A stretch of 64,000 bases of DNA, from assembly GCA_018398575.1 (NCBI GenBank), contig JAGTXZ010000020.1:1798001-1862000 (forward strand). The letters run 5' to 3'. The notes under the pieces are model-generated. The model saw nothing but the letters and a program-made list of their open reading frames with translations. It had not been told where the DNA came from and made no database searches. Position numbers and translations under genes: made by a program. This DNA is from Ampelomyces quisqualis. Lineage: Eukaryota > Ascomycota > Dothideomycetes > Pleosporales > Phaeosphaeriaceae. Below, piece after piece: positions 1 through 10,870 of this stretch; positions within the stretch are counted from its first letter, which is position 1, and the number at the start of each line of letters is the position of its first letter.

Positions 1-690
1 GTGGGCTTAATCTAATATGCTAATAGAGTAGAAGTTAACAAGCTTGGACTAGTGTTATAGACAGAGAAATGCTCTAGATTTTAGGTCTATTTCTCTAGGA
101 CTAAAGCTAATCACCTAATAACTAGTTATGAAATCTTAGTAGTTAAAGCAAACAGGAGAGGTAAGTTACTACTAAGAACATATAAGTTTGCCTATAATCT
201 TATTACTATAAACAGAAGACTAGCTGCCTTAAAAACTTAGATGTAAAATAGCTACATTAGTTAAACTAGGGTAGCCAATTTGGTTCAAGCTAGCTGACGT
301 TAACATCACGTAATAGGGACAATACTTTCGAAACTAAATAACGATGCCTATTGGCTATAGGCGAAGTTAGCTGTTAACTATAGGGAGAAAAGGTATGCCT
401 ACTCTTACGCCCTTCTTCTGCTGCCTAGTACTTAATGATTATTTGGCGGCTACGATCTATCATTAGCTCGTTGTGCTGATGTGTAATACTCATGCCAAGT
501 GGCGTCCCCCGCTTGTTGCTCAAACATAGAAATACTTTAGCTAATTGCCGCGTAAGCAAGGAGTTGATGCTTGCCAGTCGATTGGTATAAAAGGTAGGGG
601 GTTTGTTTCCGCGTTCTGGAGAGGAAAACCGGCCAGCTCCGTCTGTAGCCAATAGGCTTCAGTATTCAGCCTCGAATGCGCTAGCCGTAG
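1..690. other. AT-rich flank, no supported gene
   Basis: The first ~420 bases are AT-rich with dense TAA/TAG in all frames, like the RIP-degraded blocks elsewhere in the window. From ~420 to 690 the composition rises toward the GC-balanced island that starts with the JmjC gene. I see no recognisable domain. A 63-codon minus-strand frame at 541-732 has no recognisable motif and overlaps the 5' side of the JmjC gene. Confidence 0.6.
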
Positions 691-765
691 CACGTGATCA
701 ATATTGTTAGCACCACCCCACAAGTTCGCCACCCCAAGCGCGCCGCAACGCCAGTCCAGTACGCC

Positions 766-3599
766 ATGCTACGCAACATAGCGCCCTTGCCCTACAGGTA
801 GCAGCTCTCTGTCTTTCATGCGTCGTAGTGCTAACCCACCCTAAGTAACGATGCTTCGGACATTGACTCCGCTCCCGCGGGTATTGAGGCGTTCCGAGCT
901 TCGCTGCGCTCGATTGACAATGAAGCCGGCAAGTTCAAAGCATGCCGTGCGATGCGCGACAAGCTGCTTGACCAACACACAGAACTGGGATGGCACTTTG
1001 CATGTGCCGAGAAAGTCATGCTCCAGGAGAGTACTAGTTACAGGGAGAATAAGCGCTCCTGGACGAACGAAACCGGTACCGATGCCGACGCGAAACAGTG
1101 GGAACAGTTCGTGAGCATAGCGGAGTCTGGGGCGAAGGTGAAGAAGCAGTGCCTGGCGCCCCTCACTAAAGCAAGCGCGTTTTGGGGCAACGACAAAGTC
1201 CGGCACTACGGATGGGCGGCTAAGGGCTGGGGCTACTGCAAAGTGCTGGGCACCGCTGTCGCTCGCAGTCCGGACTGGCACGAAGCCGTGGTGAAGCTGA
1301 ACCAGCTGCTTCTGAGTAGAATTGTGGCTGGACATGGCTTGAAGGGGTGTGCAAATCCTATCGAGCTGTTCGACCTCGAGCAGCTCAAGGCTTGGCCCGA
1401 TCAGACCGACTTCGAGAAGGGTCGGCATGGACGTACACTCAAGTATCAGGTGGTGACCGACTCTGACCTACCGCATGGCTACGGCTTCGACCAGTATGGA
1501 CTTGTGGTGCTTGCAGAAGTTGCATGTCAGCCTCAGCCGGCTACTCATGCCAGCCCTCAAAGCACGCTAGACAGGCCACAACTATCGGATCAGGTCGCAG
1601 AAGGTACCCAAGCTTCTGCTTCAGTCTCTTGTTATCTTATTGCGGCTAATGTCCATGGCTTAGCGTCCTCGTCGATATCTGCAAGCCCTGATGTTCACAT
1701 AAGCAGCAACAGTGCCTCTAGTTCGCCATTGTCATCACTCAGAAGTACGCCGGCAACCTCGCCGGACCCCGAATTCTACAGTTCTTCTCGCGGCTCAGAG
1801 GAGGATGTGTCTACGGCGCACATGCCACCGTCAGCGAAAAGCGCCACAACGTCAAATACTCGTGCTTCGTTGCGGACTTCTGAGAGGCTTCGTTCGTGCC
1901 CATCTCAATCATACACGCCCTCTGATTCGCAGATAAGAGGAATTAACACCAGTACACGAACTCATCCCGTTCGATCTAGGAAGACAGCAGGGCGGCTCGA
2001 GCCCAAGTCATCGACCGGCTGCTCCTGCCCAGACAAAGTAGCCTCCGAGTTCCTCAGTGCCATAGATCGTCAACCGCAGACAAATACCTTGGAAGCCATC
2101 GAGACAGCTACCAGATATGGAACAGAGCAAGAGTCGCTATGCCTCGAACACCTCAGGAAGTACGCCAGATGGGCAACAACAAGCATGCTATGTCATCGAG
2201 ACTCCAACGACACTGCTGCCTTGCAAACGCCAAAGCGTTTGGCACCTGAATTATGGAGTTCTTTGCCATCCACCACTACAAAACGACGCCGTCTGTCTTT
2301 GCCTGAGGTAAGCTCTGACGTTAATCGAGTGTCTGGAGAGGTAGTACAGCAAGACAACGGAGGTGTTGTGTTCTTCCAAGCCCCAGAACCGAGCGCTAAA
2401 GTATGGCCAACGCATGATGCTCAAGGGGATGCTCTTTTTCGCCAGCAGGTAATAGCTCAGCTGTCCCAGAGGGTGAGGCAAAAGCGGGCTCCAAGAACCT
2501 GGGGAGAGCTAAACAGCCAGGTCATGCTCTCTCTTCTGAACAGAGCTAGTCAGCCAAGCACACTCGGAGATGAGAGCGAAGAGGAGGTGTATTTCACGAC
2601 TGGTGAAGAAGCAAGAAGACTACTCGAATGTGGTGCCACACTTCACGGGCCAATCATCACCGAGGGCCAGCAGCAGTTCCAGTGGGAGCAGCACAGAGGT
2701 CGACCCGTAGACCAACTATTTCGACGAATGGGGAACCCCAGCAGGACCGTCTCTGTGCTGAAGACCTCGCTGAGCCTGCAGCAACCGTCGTGTGTCGCAA
2801 TGCGGCTCGGAGACGTCTATGAAGCATTTGCTGAAAACAAGGCCAGTGACGATCCTCTCAACGTGCTTGATCTGCGCAACCCGCTTCCGCGCTCTACACT
2901 GCCTCACTTCCTCACAGGCGAGGATTGTCAGTTGCTCAGTCGTGTCCGCGACACGATCCTCGAAGGAGCGACAGCAGAGCGATGCACCGCGCAGGTGACA
3001 GAATGGAACAAGTGGAGGGACGACGAGGACTGGGTGCTGCTCGCGCAAGGCGGTGCTCACACGCTAACACATCAAGACAGTTGTGGAAAGGCTACGTGGC
3101 TGACTGTTCAAGAAGGGCTGCTCGGATTTGGTTGGATGTCGCATCCATCAAGGGACGAGATAGCAAGCTGGAGTACTGACCCGAATGGGTTCACAGGCGG
3201 GCAGCTGCGATACGTGGTTCTCCGTCCTGGCCAGACGGTATACTTTGAGGCAGGCACGATTCACTTTGTATTCAGACTCGAGCAGCACCAGACGCTGCTC
3301 GTGGGCGGCCATGTCCTGCGGTGGTCACGCATTGAGTCGTGGATGGAGATCGTGCTCACTCAGCTGAGGTTTCCCAACACGACGAATGAAGACTTATTGC
3401 CGTCAGCGCGAGCTTACGTTGAAGCAGTTGCGCAGCTTGTCTCTGAGCAGCCGAGTCTCGGTAGGTCTGACGAGCTTGGTGGCGAGGGGGCTGTCGCCAG
3501 GTTCTTTAATCTTAAGACGGTAAGTCAATGCGGTGCTCGCTGGTAACTGCGCTGACTTCAATCTAGCAATTTGAGCAGCAGCTGGCAGAGGACTGTTGA
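766..3599 (+). CDS. JmjC-domain protein (probable 2-oxoglutarate/Fe(II) dioxygenase fold)
   Basis: The C-terminal part carries a JmjC-like cupin. An H-Q-D pair at nt 3070-3078 (H753, D755 in this model) is followed by ATWLTVQEGLLGFGWM, then a PGQTVYFEAGTIHFVFR strand whose His (nt 3262-3264, H817) completes the HxD...H iron triad. Such proteins are often histone or protein hydroxylases/demethylases; substrate unknown. Residues ~210-480 are a Ser/Pro/Thr-rich low-complexity linker with basic patches. I propose three exons: 766-797, 846-3519 and 3567-3599 (912 aa). The last intron (GTAAGT, CTGAC, CTAG; 47 nt) adds ten residues in phase. Without it the frame stops at 3544-3546. The frame is open upstream of the first long-frame ATG at 952 with coding-like sequence back to a CTAAC...AG acceptor at 845. 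The first exon is therefore inferred and its start is the least certain part. Confidence 0.72.
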
Positions 3600-3686
3600 T
3601 AGTACAATACATGTCGCTGCTCATGCGATCCCATGAGGTAGAGGAACTGTCAATAGTATATATTTGACCGATATAGTCTATATGCA

Positions 3687-4888
3687 TTAATACGCCATGA
3701 AAATAAGCCTACGCTGCTCTATAATTGTAGAGACAACGTCTTTCGCGTACACTCTCCTCGTTTCAACCTTAGAATCCTCTACTCGCGGGAGGTCTGCCAT
3801 CATACTATTAGCTGGCTTTCGTTTTATGCGTCTGCTGTGTTTTCCCATCTTTCCTATCTCAGTTACACCGTACTCTTTAGAGCTATTGCGATTCGACGTC
3901 AACGAGCTTCGTATAGGCAAGTGCTGCGTAGTGTTGTCCCATGTTCTCTTTTCACCTCGGAAGGAAGTGTTTGCGTTGGTCCATTCATCCGGACATTTGG
4001 AGTAAACACCGTGGAAATTAGAAACGGGTATTTGATTGAGCTCTGAGATTGCAGGCTCTAGTCCCCGTAGCATAAGTCTGGAACTATGTGGCGAGGAAGT
4101 CATTCGTGCCGGGACAAGATGGGACTCTGGGGGCGCGTAGGCTGAGGCCCCTGTCGCGTTCGTAGGTGCAGTTGAGGAAGTATTTGGGAAGGCTTTCGTA
4201 GTTGTAGTCTGGTCAGAGACCCTTGAAATGCTCGCCGGAGACTCCGTATTTTCGGTCCTACTTGCTGACTTGCATGGAGGTTTCGGTGAATAGCGCTTAT
4301 TAATTCCACTCCACCCCCAGCGGTGCAGATATCGACTTGTTAATGAAAGTGAGAGATTTGATCCAATTCGAGATGTTTGGTTGGGGTATGTCAATGCTTT
4401 TTGCAGGCAAGGCTCTATGTCCGCTGGCTATGGTGAAAGGTAGAACTCGGTATCTTTTTCCTGGTCAAGACGAGGTTTCTCAACGACACTGACCGCGTAA
4501 AATTCTTTGACCTTATATGAGATACCGTCTCGAAGCGTCCTCTCCCCTACCATGAACACCTCGCTTAACAACTCGTGATAGTACTCTTCATCATCCTTTC
4601 CTGGATCTTCAAGGATCTTGAAAGATTCCTCTTTGCTTATAGATGATTGAGGGTTCTTCTCGTTGTATGCGTCGATAGCCGCAGGCACATACGGCCCAAG
4701 GAATTTGTAAAAGTCCATTAAATGCTCTTCGCATTCTCCCCTACTTCGACCTCGCAGTCGTCTTTTGTTGCGCTCCTGGAATACCCTGCACAGGAGTTCT
4801 GTCGACTCCTTTGGAGTCCATGGCCGTGATGATCTTCCCTGTTAGCTCAGAAGGAAAGCTCCCAGAAGTTTACTTACTCAGCTCCCAT
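3687..4888 (-). pseudogene. Myb/SANT-like protein gene with one in-frame TAG
   Basis: The minus strand begins with a short exon (4888-4878). An intron follows (4877-4834; GTAAGT donor, GCTAAC branch, AAG acceptor). The second exon has its only stop at 4428-4430, after which the same frame continues to a final stop at 3687. The N-terminus starts MGAESSRPWTPKESTELLC, a Trp-anchored Myb/SANT-like opening, followed by a basic stretch and an acidic helix-rich region. The part after the TAG is Ser/Thr/Pro-rich with a basic KHSRRIKRKPAN cluster that could be a nuclear signal. If read as it stands the product is 138 aa. If the TAG was once CAG the product was about 385 aa. CAG to TAG is the change RIP makes at CpA. 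An intron removing the stop is possible, but I see no good donor. The family call is tentative. Confidence 0.5.
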
Positions 4889-5140
4889 TGCGAACTTGAC
4901 CGATTCTTTGACTGATTGAGTTCTGAACAGATAAGGTTGCTCGTTACCGTTAGAGAATGAATATGAGAGGGTGTGCGCTCTTTATGACACATTTAAGGGA
5001 TAGATACTGCACATAGATAGTGCTAGTAGTATAGCTAAAGCCTTTACTAAAAAGCTACTATAATTAGATAGTATAAAAGCAGTAATATTAAGTAATTAGA
5101 GTAATTATTATAATGTAAGAACTTAGCATTAATACGTAAC
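4889..5140. other. Short AT-rich intergenic stretch
   Basis: This lies between the start of the Myb-like gene and the left inverted arm. It would hold the promoter of the minus-strand Myb-like gene. The right half (5,000-5,140) is AT-rich and looks RIP-affected. No element is recognised. Confidence 0.5.
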
Positions 5141-5610
5141 TAATGTCCATCCCTACGTACCGGGATGCACAGTGTAACGGGACACATTCTCTTCTGGACC
5201 CTCAGACTATCCGCCACATGCTTGTATATACACAAGCGCAATACGAATCTATTCTGCAGCTCTTGCTCTTCTAGCACATCGAATTCAACCTGAAACAGCG
5301 CGTTATTAACTATGCTGTCGCTCGTTCTGTTAACGCCGTCTCCTAACTCTCCTCTAACACCCCCCTGCTCGTCTGCAATAGTACACTTCTGCGAACAGCT
5401 TAATAGGCTAGAAAGGAAGCTATAATAGTAAAGATTAAGACTATAGTGTTAAAAAGTTGATCTGGAGTGATAAGTATACATCCCGGCAGTTTCTCTGCGC
5501 AAACGGCAAGATTGTTAAAACGCATCTAGCTGGCCGTGCGCCTTAAGCGACATTTAGCGGCAGTAGCGTGCTAAGATGTCTGCGGGGCGCAGTGGGCGCT
5601 GTGGTTGAGG
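5141..5610 (+). repeat. Left arm of a spaced inverted repeat (arm A)
   Basis: Two blocks here recur in reverse orientation at 18,591-19,060. The outer block begins GTCCATCCCTACGTA followed by CGGGA and GGGACAC (from ~5,145). The inner block begins CATCCCGGCAGTTTCTC (from ~5,483) and runs through ATGTCT and GGCGCAGTG to ~5,610. The spacing from outer to inner block is nearly the same in both arms (about 340 bp), but the sequence between the blocks does not align by eye. The element type is not identified. It could be the termini of one transposon or two decayed copies inserted in opposite directions. Confidence 0.6.
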
Positions 5611-6150
5611 CCTGCGTGCTTAACTAATCACTTGGCCTCAAACAGTCTCTATTCCCGGTTGTGCAGTCAGCCGTTTCCCGCCCGCAGTCGCGCTGAATTC
5701 TGTCGCATAGAGGCTATAACAATAGCCTTCGTAAGCTTAATCGAAGTTTAGGAATAAATATTAGCTTATTATGGACACGAGGGATGTTCTGAACGCTAGA
5801 AGAGCTTATGGTGTACTCGTTGTGTATCAAATCATTATATACACACCAAAACGGTAAATCTTTCGTGCTTCTCTAGAACATTTCGCAAATTCTGAGGTTA
5901 TGTCAAGGTGTGCTGTGTTGTGCCTTGACCTGTGGAGACGGCGGTAGGTCTGATTAGGCTTGCGCTTGGCCCGAACCACATGACAGCAACTTGACGATTC
6001 TGTCGCGAAGCAAAAGATACCAGGTTGATTGAACTGAAAATCCAAATTGCACTTTTCAATGCAATAGCAGCAGCGACTGAACCACGTTTGAAGGGTGAAC
6101 AGTGCATAAAAAGCACAACAAGAATAATTACATCTAACCTTCTATAGCTC
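5611..6150. other. Stretch between arm A and the ankyrin remnant
   Basis: Composition is mixed, with GC-balanced patches (5,640-5,700 and 5,900-6,080) in AT-rich sequence. Two overlapping minus-strand frames of about 72 codons (5,827-6,116) show no known motif. This stretch lies just past the inferred 3' end of the HET-NACHT-ankyrin pseudogene. Confidence 0.45.
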
Positions 6151-8040
6151 TAGAAGCTGGCTGACTAACACCTAATTCTAACAAAAGCCTCGTACTTCTG
6201 TCCTAACGTCCAGGATCAAAGATTTGTAAGTTGTGATTTTTTAATGCCATTTCTGTTGCATGCTGCAGCGCTGTCTTTCTAGACCTATCCTCTGTATTTG
6301 TCTTAATACTAACAACATAAAGAAGATAATGCAGAGATTCTTTAGTAATAGACCTACTAATCGCAGCACAGTGCAATATTGTCCTGCTTTGTAAGTCTTT
6401 TTATGTTAGATTAACACTGTGTTCCCTTAGGGTCTCTAAAACTTAAACACTGCATTCTAAAGTTAAAGCGCATAGGTGTCCTAGGTTTTGTCCTTTCTTG
6501 TTAACAAACAAAGAGCTTTCTTTAACTAAAAGCAATTGTTAGCAGATATTAACGTTTAAGCCAAGCTAGTGGCGTTTAAAGTAGCACACCAACAGTAAGT
6601 TACTAGATCTGTCTAATTCTAAACTATCTAGCCCCTTGTTAAGCAGCAATTGTATTATCTTATGCCAAACCCTAGACGTTGTAGACAACACGTGATAGAG
6701 CAAATTTCTACCCCTAGTGTCCTTTAACGCTACTAGGCTTAGTCTTGTTACTACAGCCTCTTTAAGAAGGATAGTAATTGTTTCAAGATCTCTACTCTGT
6801 GCGGCGTAGTAAAGAGCATTAAGTCTCTTATTGTCTATTAAGGTAGGCTTAACTCCTAGGAAAAGTAGAACAGCAACTGCGTTGTAGTTGCCAGCTTAGC
6901 TAGTAAGATGCAGTGCGTTCTGCTGCTTTAGATTTCTCTTATGCAGATTTGCTCCTCTAGACACTAGCTTTTCGAGGATCTACACACTTCTTAGCTCTCT
7001 ATACTTAACGCAATGCAATAGGTGCTTATACTAGTAGTCTCTAATTATTAGACTAGTTCTAGCATCTGCAAGCATTATATTAAGCACACCTTTGCAATGC
7101 GTTGCTATATCCGCATAAATTGCATTAATGTTGTCTTCTTTGAAATCTATCAAATCTAACAAGCGCTCTACCCTCTAGTGCGGGTTAGTCTAATTGTTGT
7201 TATACTTTAGTCTGTGTAGAGTCTTACGTAACGTAAGATGCAGTAGAGACTTATTGTATCCAGACAGAGCGTTTAGATTAGCGCTACGCTCTAGAAGGAA
7301 CTTGGTTATAACTAGATTACTAGTTAAGGCTGCGAAGTGCAAAGGCGTTAGACTAGCTGAAACGCACAAGATGTAGGGCTTAGATTTCAGGACCAATAAA
7401 TAGTATAGGGTGTTAGTCTTCGCAGCGTTCCAAAGCCACAACTTTTGATAGACACTAGCATTAATAGACAGACTGCTATTAAGAAGTAATCCTACTATAG
7501 ATTTGTAGCTAAACTTAACGCTGTAATATAGTAGAGTTATGTTCTTAATGTTAGTTGTGCCTGCCAGAGTGCCTTGTAAGAGCAGAAACTTAACAAGACT
7601 AAGGCTGCAGTACGCGCTGTTAGTAGCATAATATAAAATACTTTTTCTCTAGCTATTATATTGTAAAGCGTTAGCGCTATTCTTAAGTAGAAGCTTAACA
7701 ACAGCTTTATAGCTCTTAGCTGCAGCTGCATTAAGAGCATTGCTATAGAGACTGCCCTATTTGTTAACAATAGCACTGTTATAAATAAGTAGCTCTACTA
7801 TTACCTAGTAACCTGCAGCTAAAGCTAACTAGAGCGTATTACTGTATTTGCTACCTTGCGCGTTAACATCTGCCTTATTTTTAAGTAGAATCTTAACTAT
7901 TAGCTTATAGCCTTTGTATAAAGCTGCTTAAAGTAGGTTACTATAATCTTAACTCTGTGCATTAATATTAGCGCCTGCTTTAAGTAGCGTCTAGACTACC
8001 TGCTTATAGCCTTTAAGTAAAGCTGCATAGAGTGCGTTAC
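6150..8040 (-). pseudogene. Ankyrin repeats of the NLR pseudogene (distal part)
   Basis: On the minus strand several ankyrin units can be read despite stops. Examples are TPLHFAALTSNLVITKFLL (7,290-7,350), NALYYAAQSRDLETITILL (~6,770-6,830) and N-Y-N-A-V-A-V-L-L with flanks (~6,870-6,910). The units at 7,840-8,040 match those right of the retrotransposon, so the two flanks were one array. Decay is heavy. The unit count cannot be fixed by hand. Confidence 0.65.
8036..8040. other. Target-site duplication GTTAC (left)
   Basis: GTTAC directly precedes the left LTR and recurs directly after the right LTR at 15,036-15,040. A 5-bp duplication is usual for Ty3/Gypsy integrases. The pre-insertion sequence reads through as an ankyrin codon run. 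Confidence 0.92.
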
Positions 8041-8322
8041 TATAAGAGGTTTATATAGTAGTAAAGTTATAGGATAACAATAGTAGTACAGGTAGAAGTA
8101 AGTTAATTCCTGTTCTGCTACTTTAGTGTAGAACTACCCTTTTGTAGATACAACTAGACGCGTGTCTTTATAACTAGAATATACTAGGTCTACGCTAGCG
8201 TAGCGCTATTAAGACGCTAGGGTAGCTATATGTGTTCTACGCGTAAGGACACTAAGGTAGCGTTGTTATAGCGCAGGCGCATTACTGCGCAACCAACAGC
8301 TCTACGCTATAGCATTCTTACA
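8041..8322 (-). repeat. 3' LTR of the Gypsy element
   Basis: This 282-bp copy matches 14,754-15,035 over its whole length with no gaps. On the element strand it begins TGTAAG and ends CCTCTTATA. The terminal TATA is probably a RIP product of TACA. My hand count gives about two dozen differences between the LTRs, all transitions. Confidence 0.95.
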
Positions 8323-8345
8323 ATTATTTCTTCTTCTCTAGAATT
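8323..8345 (-). promoter_or_regulatory. Polypurine tract before the 3' LTR
   Basis: On the element strand the bases immediately upstream of the 3' LTR are purine-rich (AGAGAAGAAGAAATAAT). This is the expected position and composition for plus-strand priming. Confidence 0.6.
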
Positions 8346-8399
8346 ACTATTCTAGTAATTTATATAACGTTAGGTCTTGTTAGCGTGTACCTAACGTTG

Positions 8400-9660
8400 T
8401 TATTATAAGAGCTATTATTATGCTAAGGCCAAAACTTTAAGTAAATCTAAGAGGCAGCTAGTAGCTATAGTAATAGCAGAATTATAGCAGAACTTTGTAT
8501 GCCTAATTCTTTCTACTTCCTTAGTAACAATTACATTACTATTACTACTACACTATCTCCTAGCTCTACGCTATTACAACTCTGTTACCTCTATATTAAT
8601 TACTATAAGCACTACGCCTATACTGCCTACTACCTCTACTATCCTTATAAGTAGTATAACGCTAGCGTTACAATATTGCTAACCTAGCGTTTAGGCTACG
8701 CCTGTTGCCTACTGCAGTAGCGTCCCTAATATTAAGCTAGCTAAGCTAGTTTACCTACATTATGCTAAGAGTCTAAAGATTAATAGCATAGCGTGTAACT
8801 ACGTCCCTAGCAGCCTGTAGTATAATAGGTGCGCCTACAAGAAGAAGTTCTGCACTCTAGTACTACTAAGTTTTATTAAGGGCTAGAATGCTCTATACTA
8901 GCAGCAGTAGCGCTTTACTACTAATAAGGCTAAAGCAGACCTAGATATTAACGCGTAGGAGATAGCATTGCGCTAGTAGACTACCTTAGTAGAGCTTTTT
9001 CTCTATAAGGAGGTAAAGTTTAGGGGTTGCTATTAGCCTAAGGGCAATAAGATCTAGATCCTGCAGGTTAAGGCAACTAACTGCCTCTCTACTATAGTAG
9101 AGGGCATTCTTAATCTTCTGCAGGCTTAGGTAAGTTATTTTTTCTTATTTCTTGCAGTTGCTGCGCTGTTATTCTAACGTTGTCTAGGCTAATCTACTGC
9201 TGCTTAGCAAGGCTAACGCGCAGTCTAACTCTAACCTTAATTTAAAGAGGGCTGCTAGCAACTAGGGCTCTAATTCTAGGGAGCGCAAGAAGCAGGAGAA
9301 GAAGAGAGATAAAACCCCTTCTTCTTAGAGCTCTACTTCTATGCCTTCTCCCTCTAAAGGAAAGGGTAAGGCTAAGGGTAAGGCTAAGGCTAAGGCTAAG
9401 GCTAAGGCTTCTAGAAAACGCCTAGCTAAGTCCTAGCCAACTAGGCAGCCTCTTTTCAAGCGCCCTACTACTAAGAGCAAGCTAAAGCGCTCTTAACGCG
9501 CTACTACTACGCTATTAACTTACAAGCTAGTAGGTAATCTAGGTAAAGCTACTGCAGAGAGGTAGGAAGGTATAGGGGAGGTTAAGGAGAAGGATAAGGA
9601 GAGTAGTAGGGACAAGTTCTCTATCCCTAAGGACCTAGATAATAAGAACTTTCTAGAGTA
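8400..9660 (+). pseudogene. Antisense accessory ORF inside the Gypsy element
   Basis: A plus-strand frame opposite to pol lies between the chromodomain and the 3' LTR. It encodes a Cys-rich segment followed by basic residues (~8,800-8,860, C-A-Y-K-K-K-F-C) that looks like a degraded zinc-binding or DNA-binding cluster. A clean intron follows (GTAAGT at ~9,129-9,134, polypyrimidine, TTGCAG at ~9,160). After it comes a highly basic tail with a Lys-Ala repeat (9,357-9,412) and an SRKR cluster. Stops fall at Gln/Trp sites as elsewhere. Antisense extra ORFs occur in some LTR elements; the function here is unknown. Confidence 0.5.
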
Positions 9661-9721
9661 AGCTAGCGTTTATGCCTAGTTACGCTGCTTAGGCGCTAGC
9701 GTTGCGCTGCTAAGGCGCCTG

Positions 9722-9776
9722 GTTTTTTTTTCTTTTTTCTTTTTTTTTTCCTTTGTTTTTCCTTTTGTTTTTTCTG
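9722..9776 (+). repeat. Long polypyrimidine tract
   Basis: About 55 bases are almost only T and C (a purine run on the element strand), just past the chromodomain. It separates pol from the antisense ORF and could serve as a second polypurine tract or a terminator for either. The role is inferred. Confidence 0.6.
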
Positions 9777-9854
9777 TATATTAATTTGTAATAATAATTA
9801 ATCTTCTCTCTAGTTATACTTTTCTATAAGTAATTTATCTATGTCTTTTTAATT

Positions 9855-9915
9855 AACCTACTTATTATATTCTAGTAGCCAGCCTTTCTATTTAACTAGG
9901 TAATTTACTAAACGT
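9855..9915 (-). pseudogene. Chromodomain remnant at the end of pol
   Basis: The minus strand encodes R-L-V-N-Y-L-V-K-*-K-G-W-L, where the stop (TAG) sits at the Trp of the usual YLVKWKGW chromodomain core. This places the element among chromoviruses, whose integrases use the domain to bind methylated histone H3. Confidence 0.8.
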
Positions 9916-10359
9916 CTGTTGCGCTGCTTTGCTAGGACAGCTTTAACCTTATAGCGTTGCCCTAGCTTATTGCTATTATCTAGGTTAACAGGCCTAGGTA
10001 AGGTTAATTCTTTCCCTTCTCTTAGCACAAATAGCTAGAGCAAGGACGTATAGAATACAGGGTAGACCTTTATGTATAATAAGAGTAAGATTCTAAAAGC
10101 TTATAAGCTAATTTGCTTATCTACTAGGAAGGGGCCTATTTAGCGCAGCAATAGCTTTTTGCTAGCGCTGCGTAGGCGCAGATGCTTTGTTAATAAGAAG
10201 ACTATATCCTCTGGTTTAAACTCTTGGAGCCTGTGTTTCTTGTTGTAATATTATTCCTAGTATTGTAAACTTTTGCTCTAGTAATTAGCTAAAGCGTCCT
10301 AAGTTTATATAAGCTTCTGCAACCTTTCTCTAATGCTAGAAACTTTAGTAGGCGCTGTT

Positions 10360-10870
10360 AGCTTGCAGTTAAGGCGCAGGTAGAACCTATAGTAGGCAAA
10401 GAATAGAGATACTCCTAATATAGCCTGTCTAGCATTATTATATGCAAACTCTACTAGTAACAAGAGGTGTACCTAATTATTAGGTTAATTGCTTACAAAA
10501 GCCCTTAAGTATTGCTCTAGTATTTGATTTTAACGCTCTGTTTAGCTGTCTGTTTACAGATAGAAGGTAGTGCTAAGCTAGCGCTTTACCTTTAATATAA
10601 AGTAGAAGTCTACTTAGAACTGCAAAGTAAAGACACTTTCTTAGTCTAATATAATACCTTTAGGTAAGCCAAAGAATTGTACAATATATTCTAAAAACAG
10701 ATCTACTAATTATAAGGTAGTAACTGTTTTCTGTGTAGAGATATACTTAGCTATTTTTGTGTACCTATTAACTATAACAAGTATTGCGTTATACACAACG
10801 CTGTAGCGCTTGGTAGGTAGTAGGCCTGTAACAAAATCTATTATAATTTCTTACTATAGTCTCTAAGGTT
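10360..10870 (-). pseudogene. Integrase core of the Gypsy element
   Basis: The minus-strand frame reads I-I-I-D-F-V-T-G-L followed by NAILVIVNRYTKIAKYI, then a FGLPKGIILDQESVF segment and a T-D-S-*-T-E-R motif. The D,D(35)E positions are the Asp of IIIDFVTG, the Asp of ILDQES and the Glu of TER, and all three codons survive. Stops elsewhere make it non-functional. Confidence 0.88.

Noticed and set aside
541..732. 63-codon minus-strand frame as a gene
   Set aside because: No motif, no splice signals, overlaps the 5' region of the JmjC gene.
841..1428. 195-codon minus-strand frame inside the JmjC gene
   Set aside because: It is the antisense of a clearly coding frame; its residues only mirror the plus-strand codons.
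7537..7776. 79-codon minus-strand frame in the ankyrin region
   Set aside because: It is out of register with the ankyrin frame and hydrophobic by base composition only.
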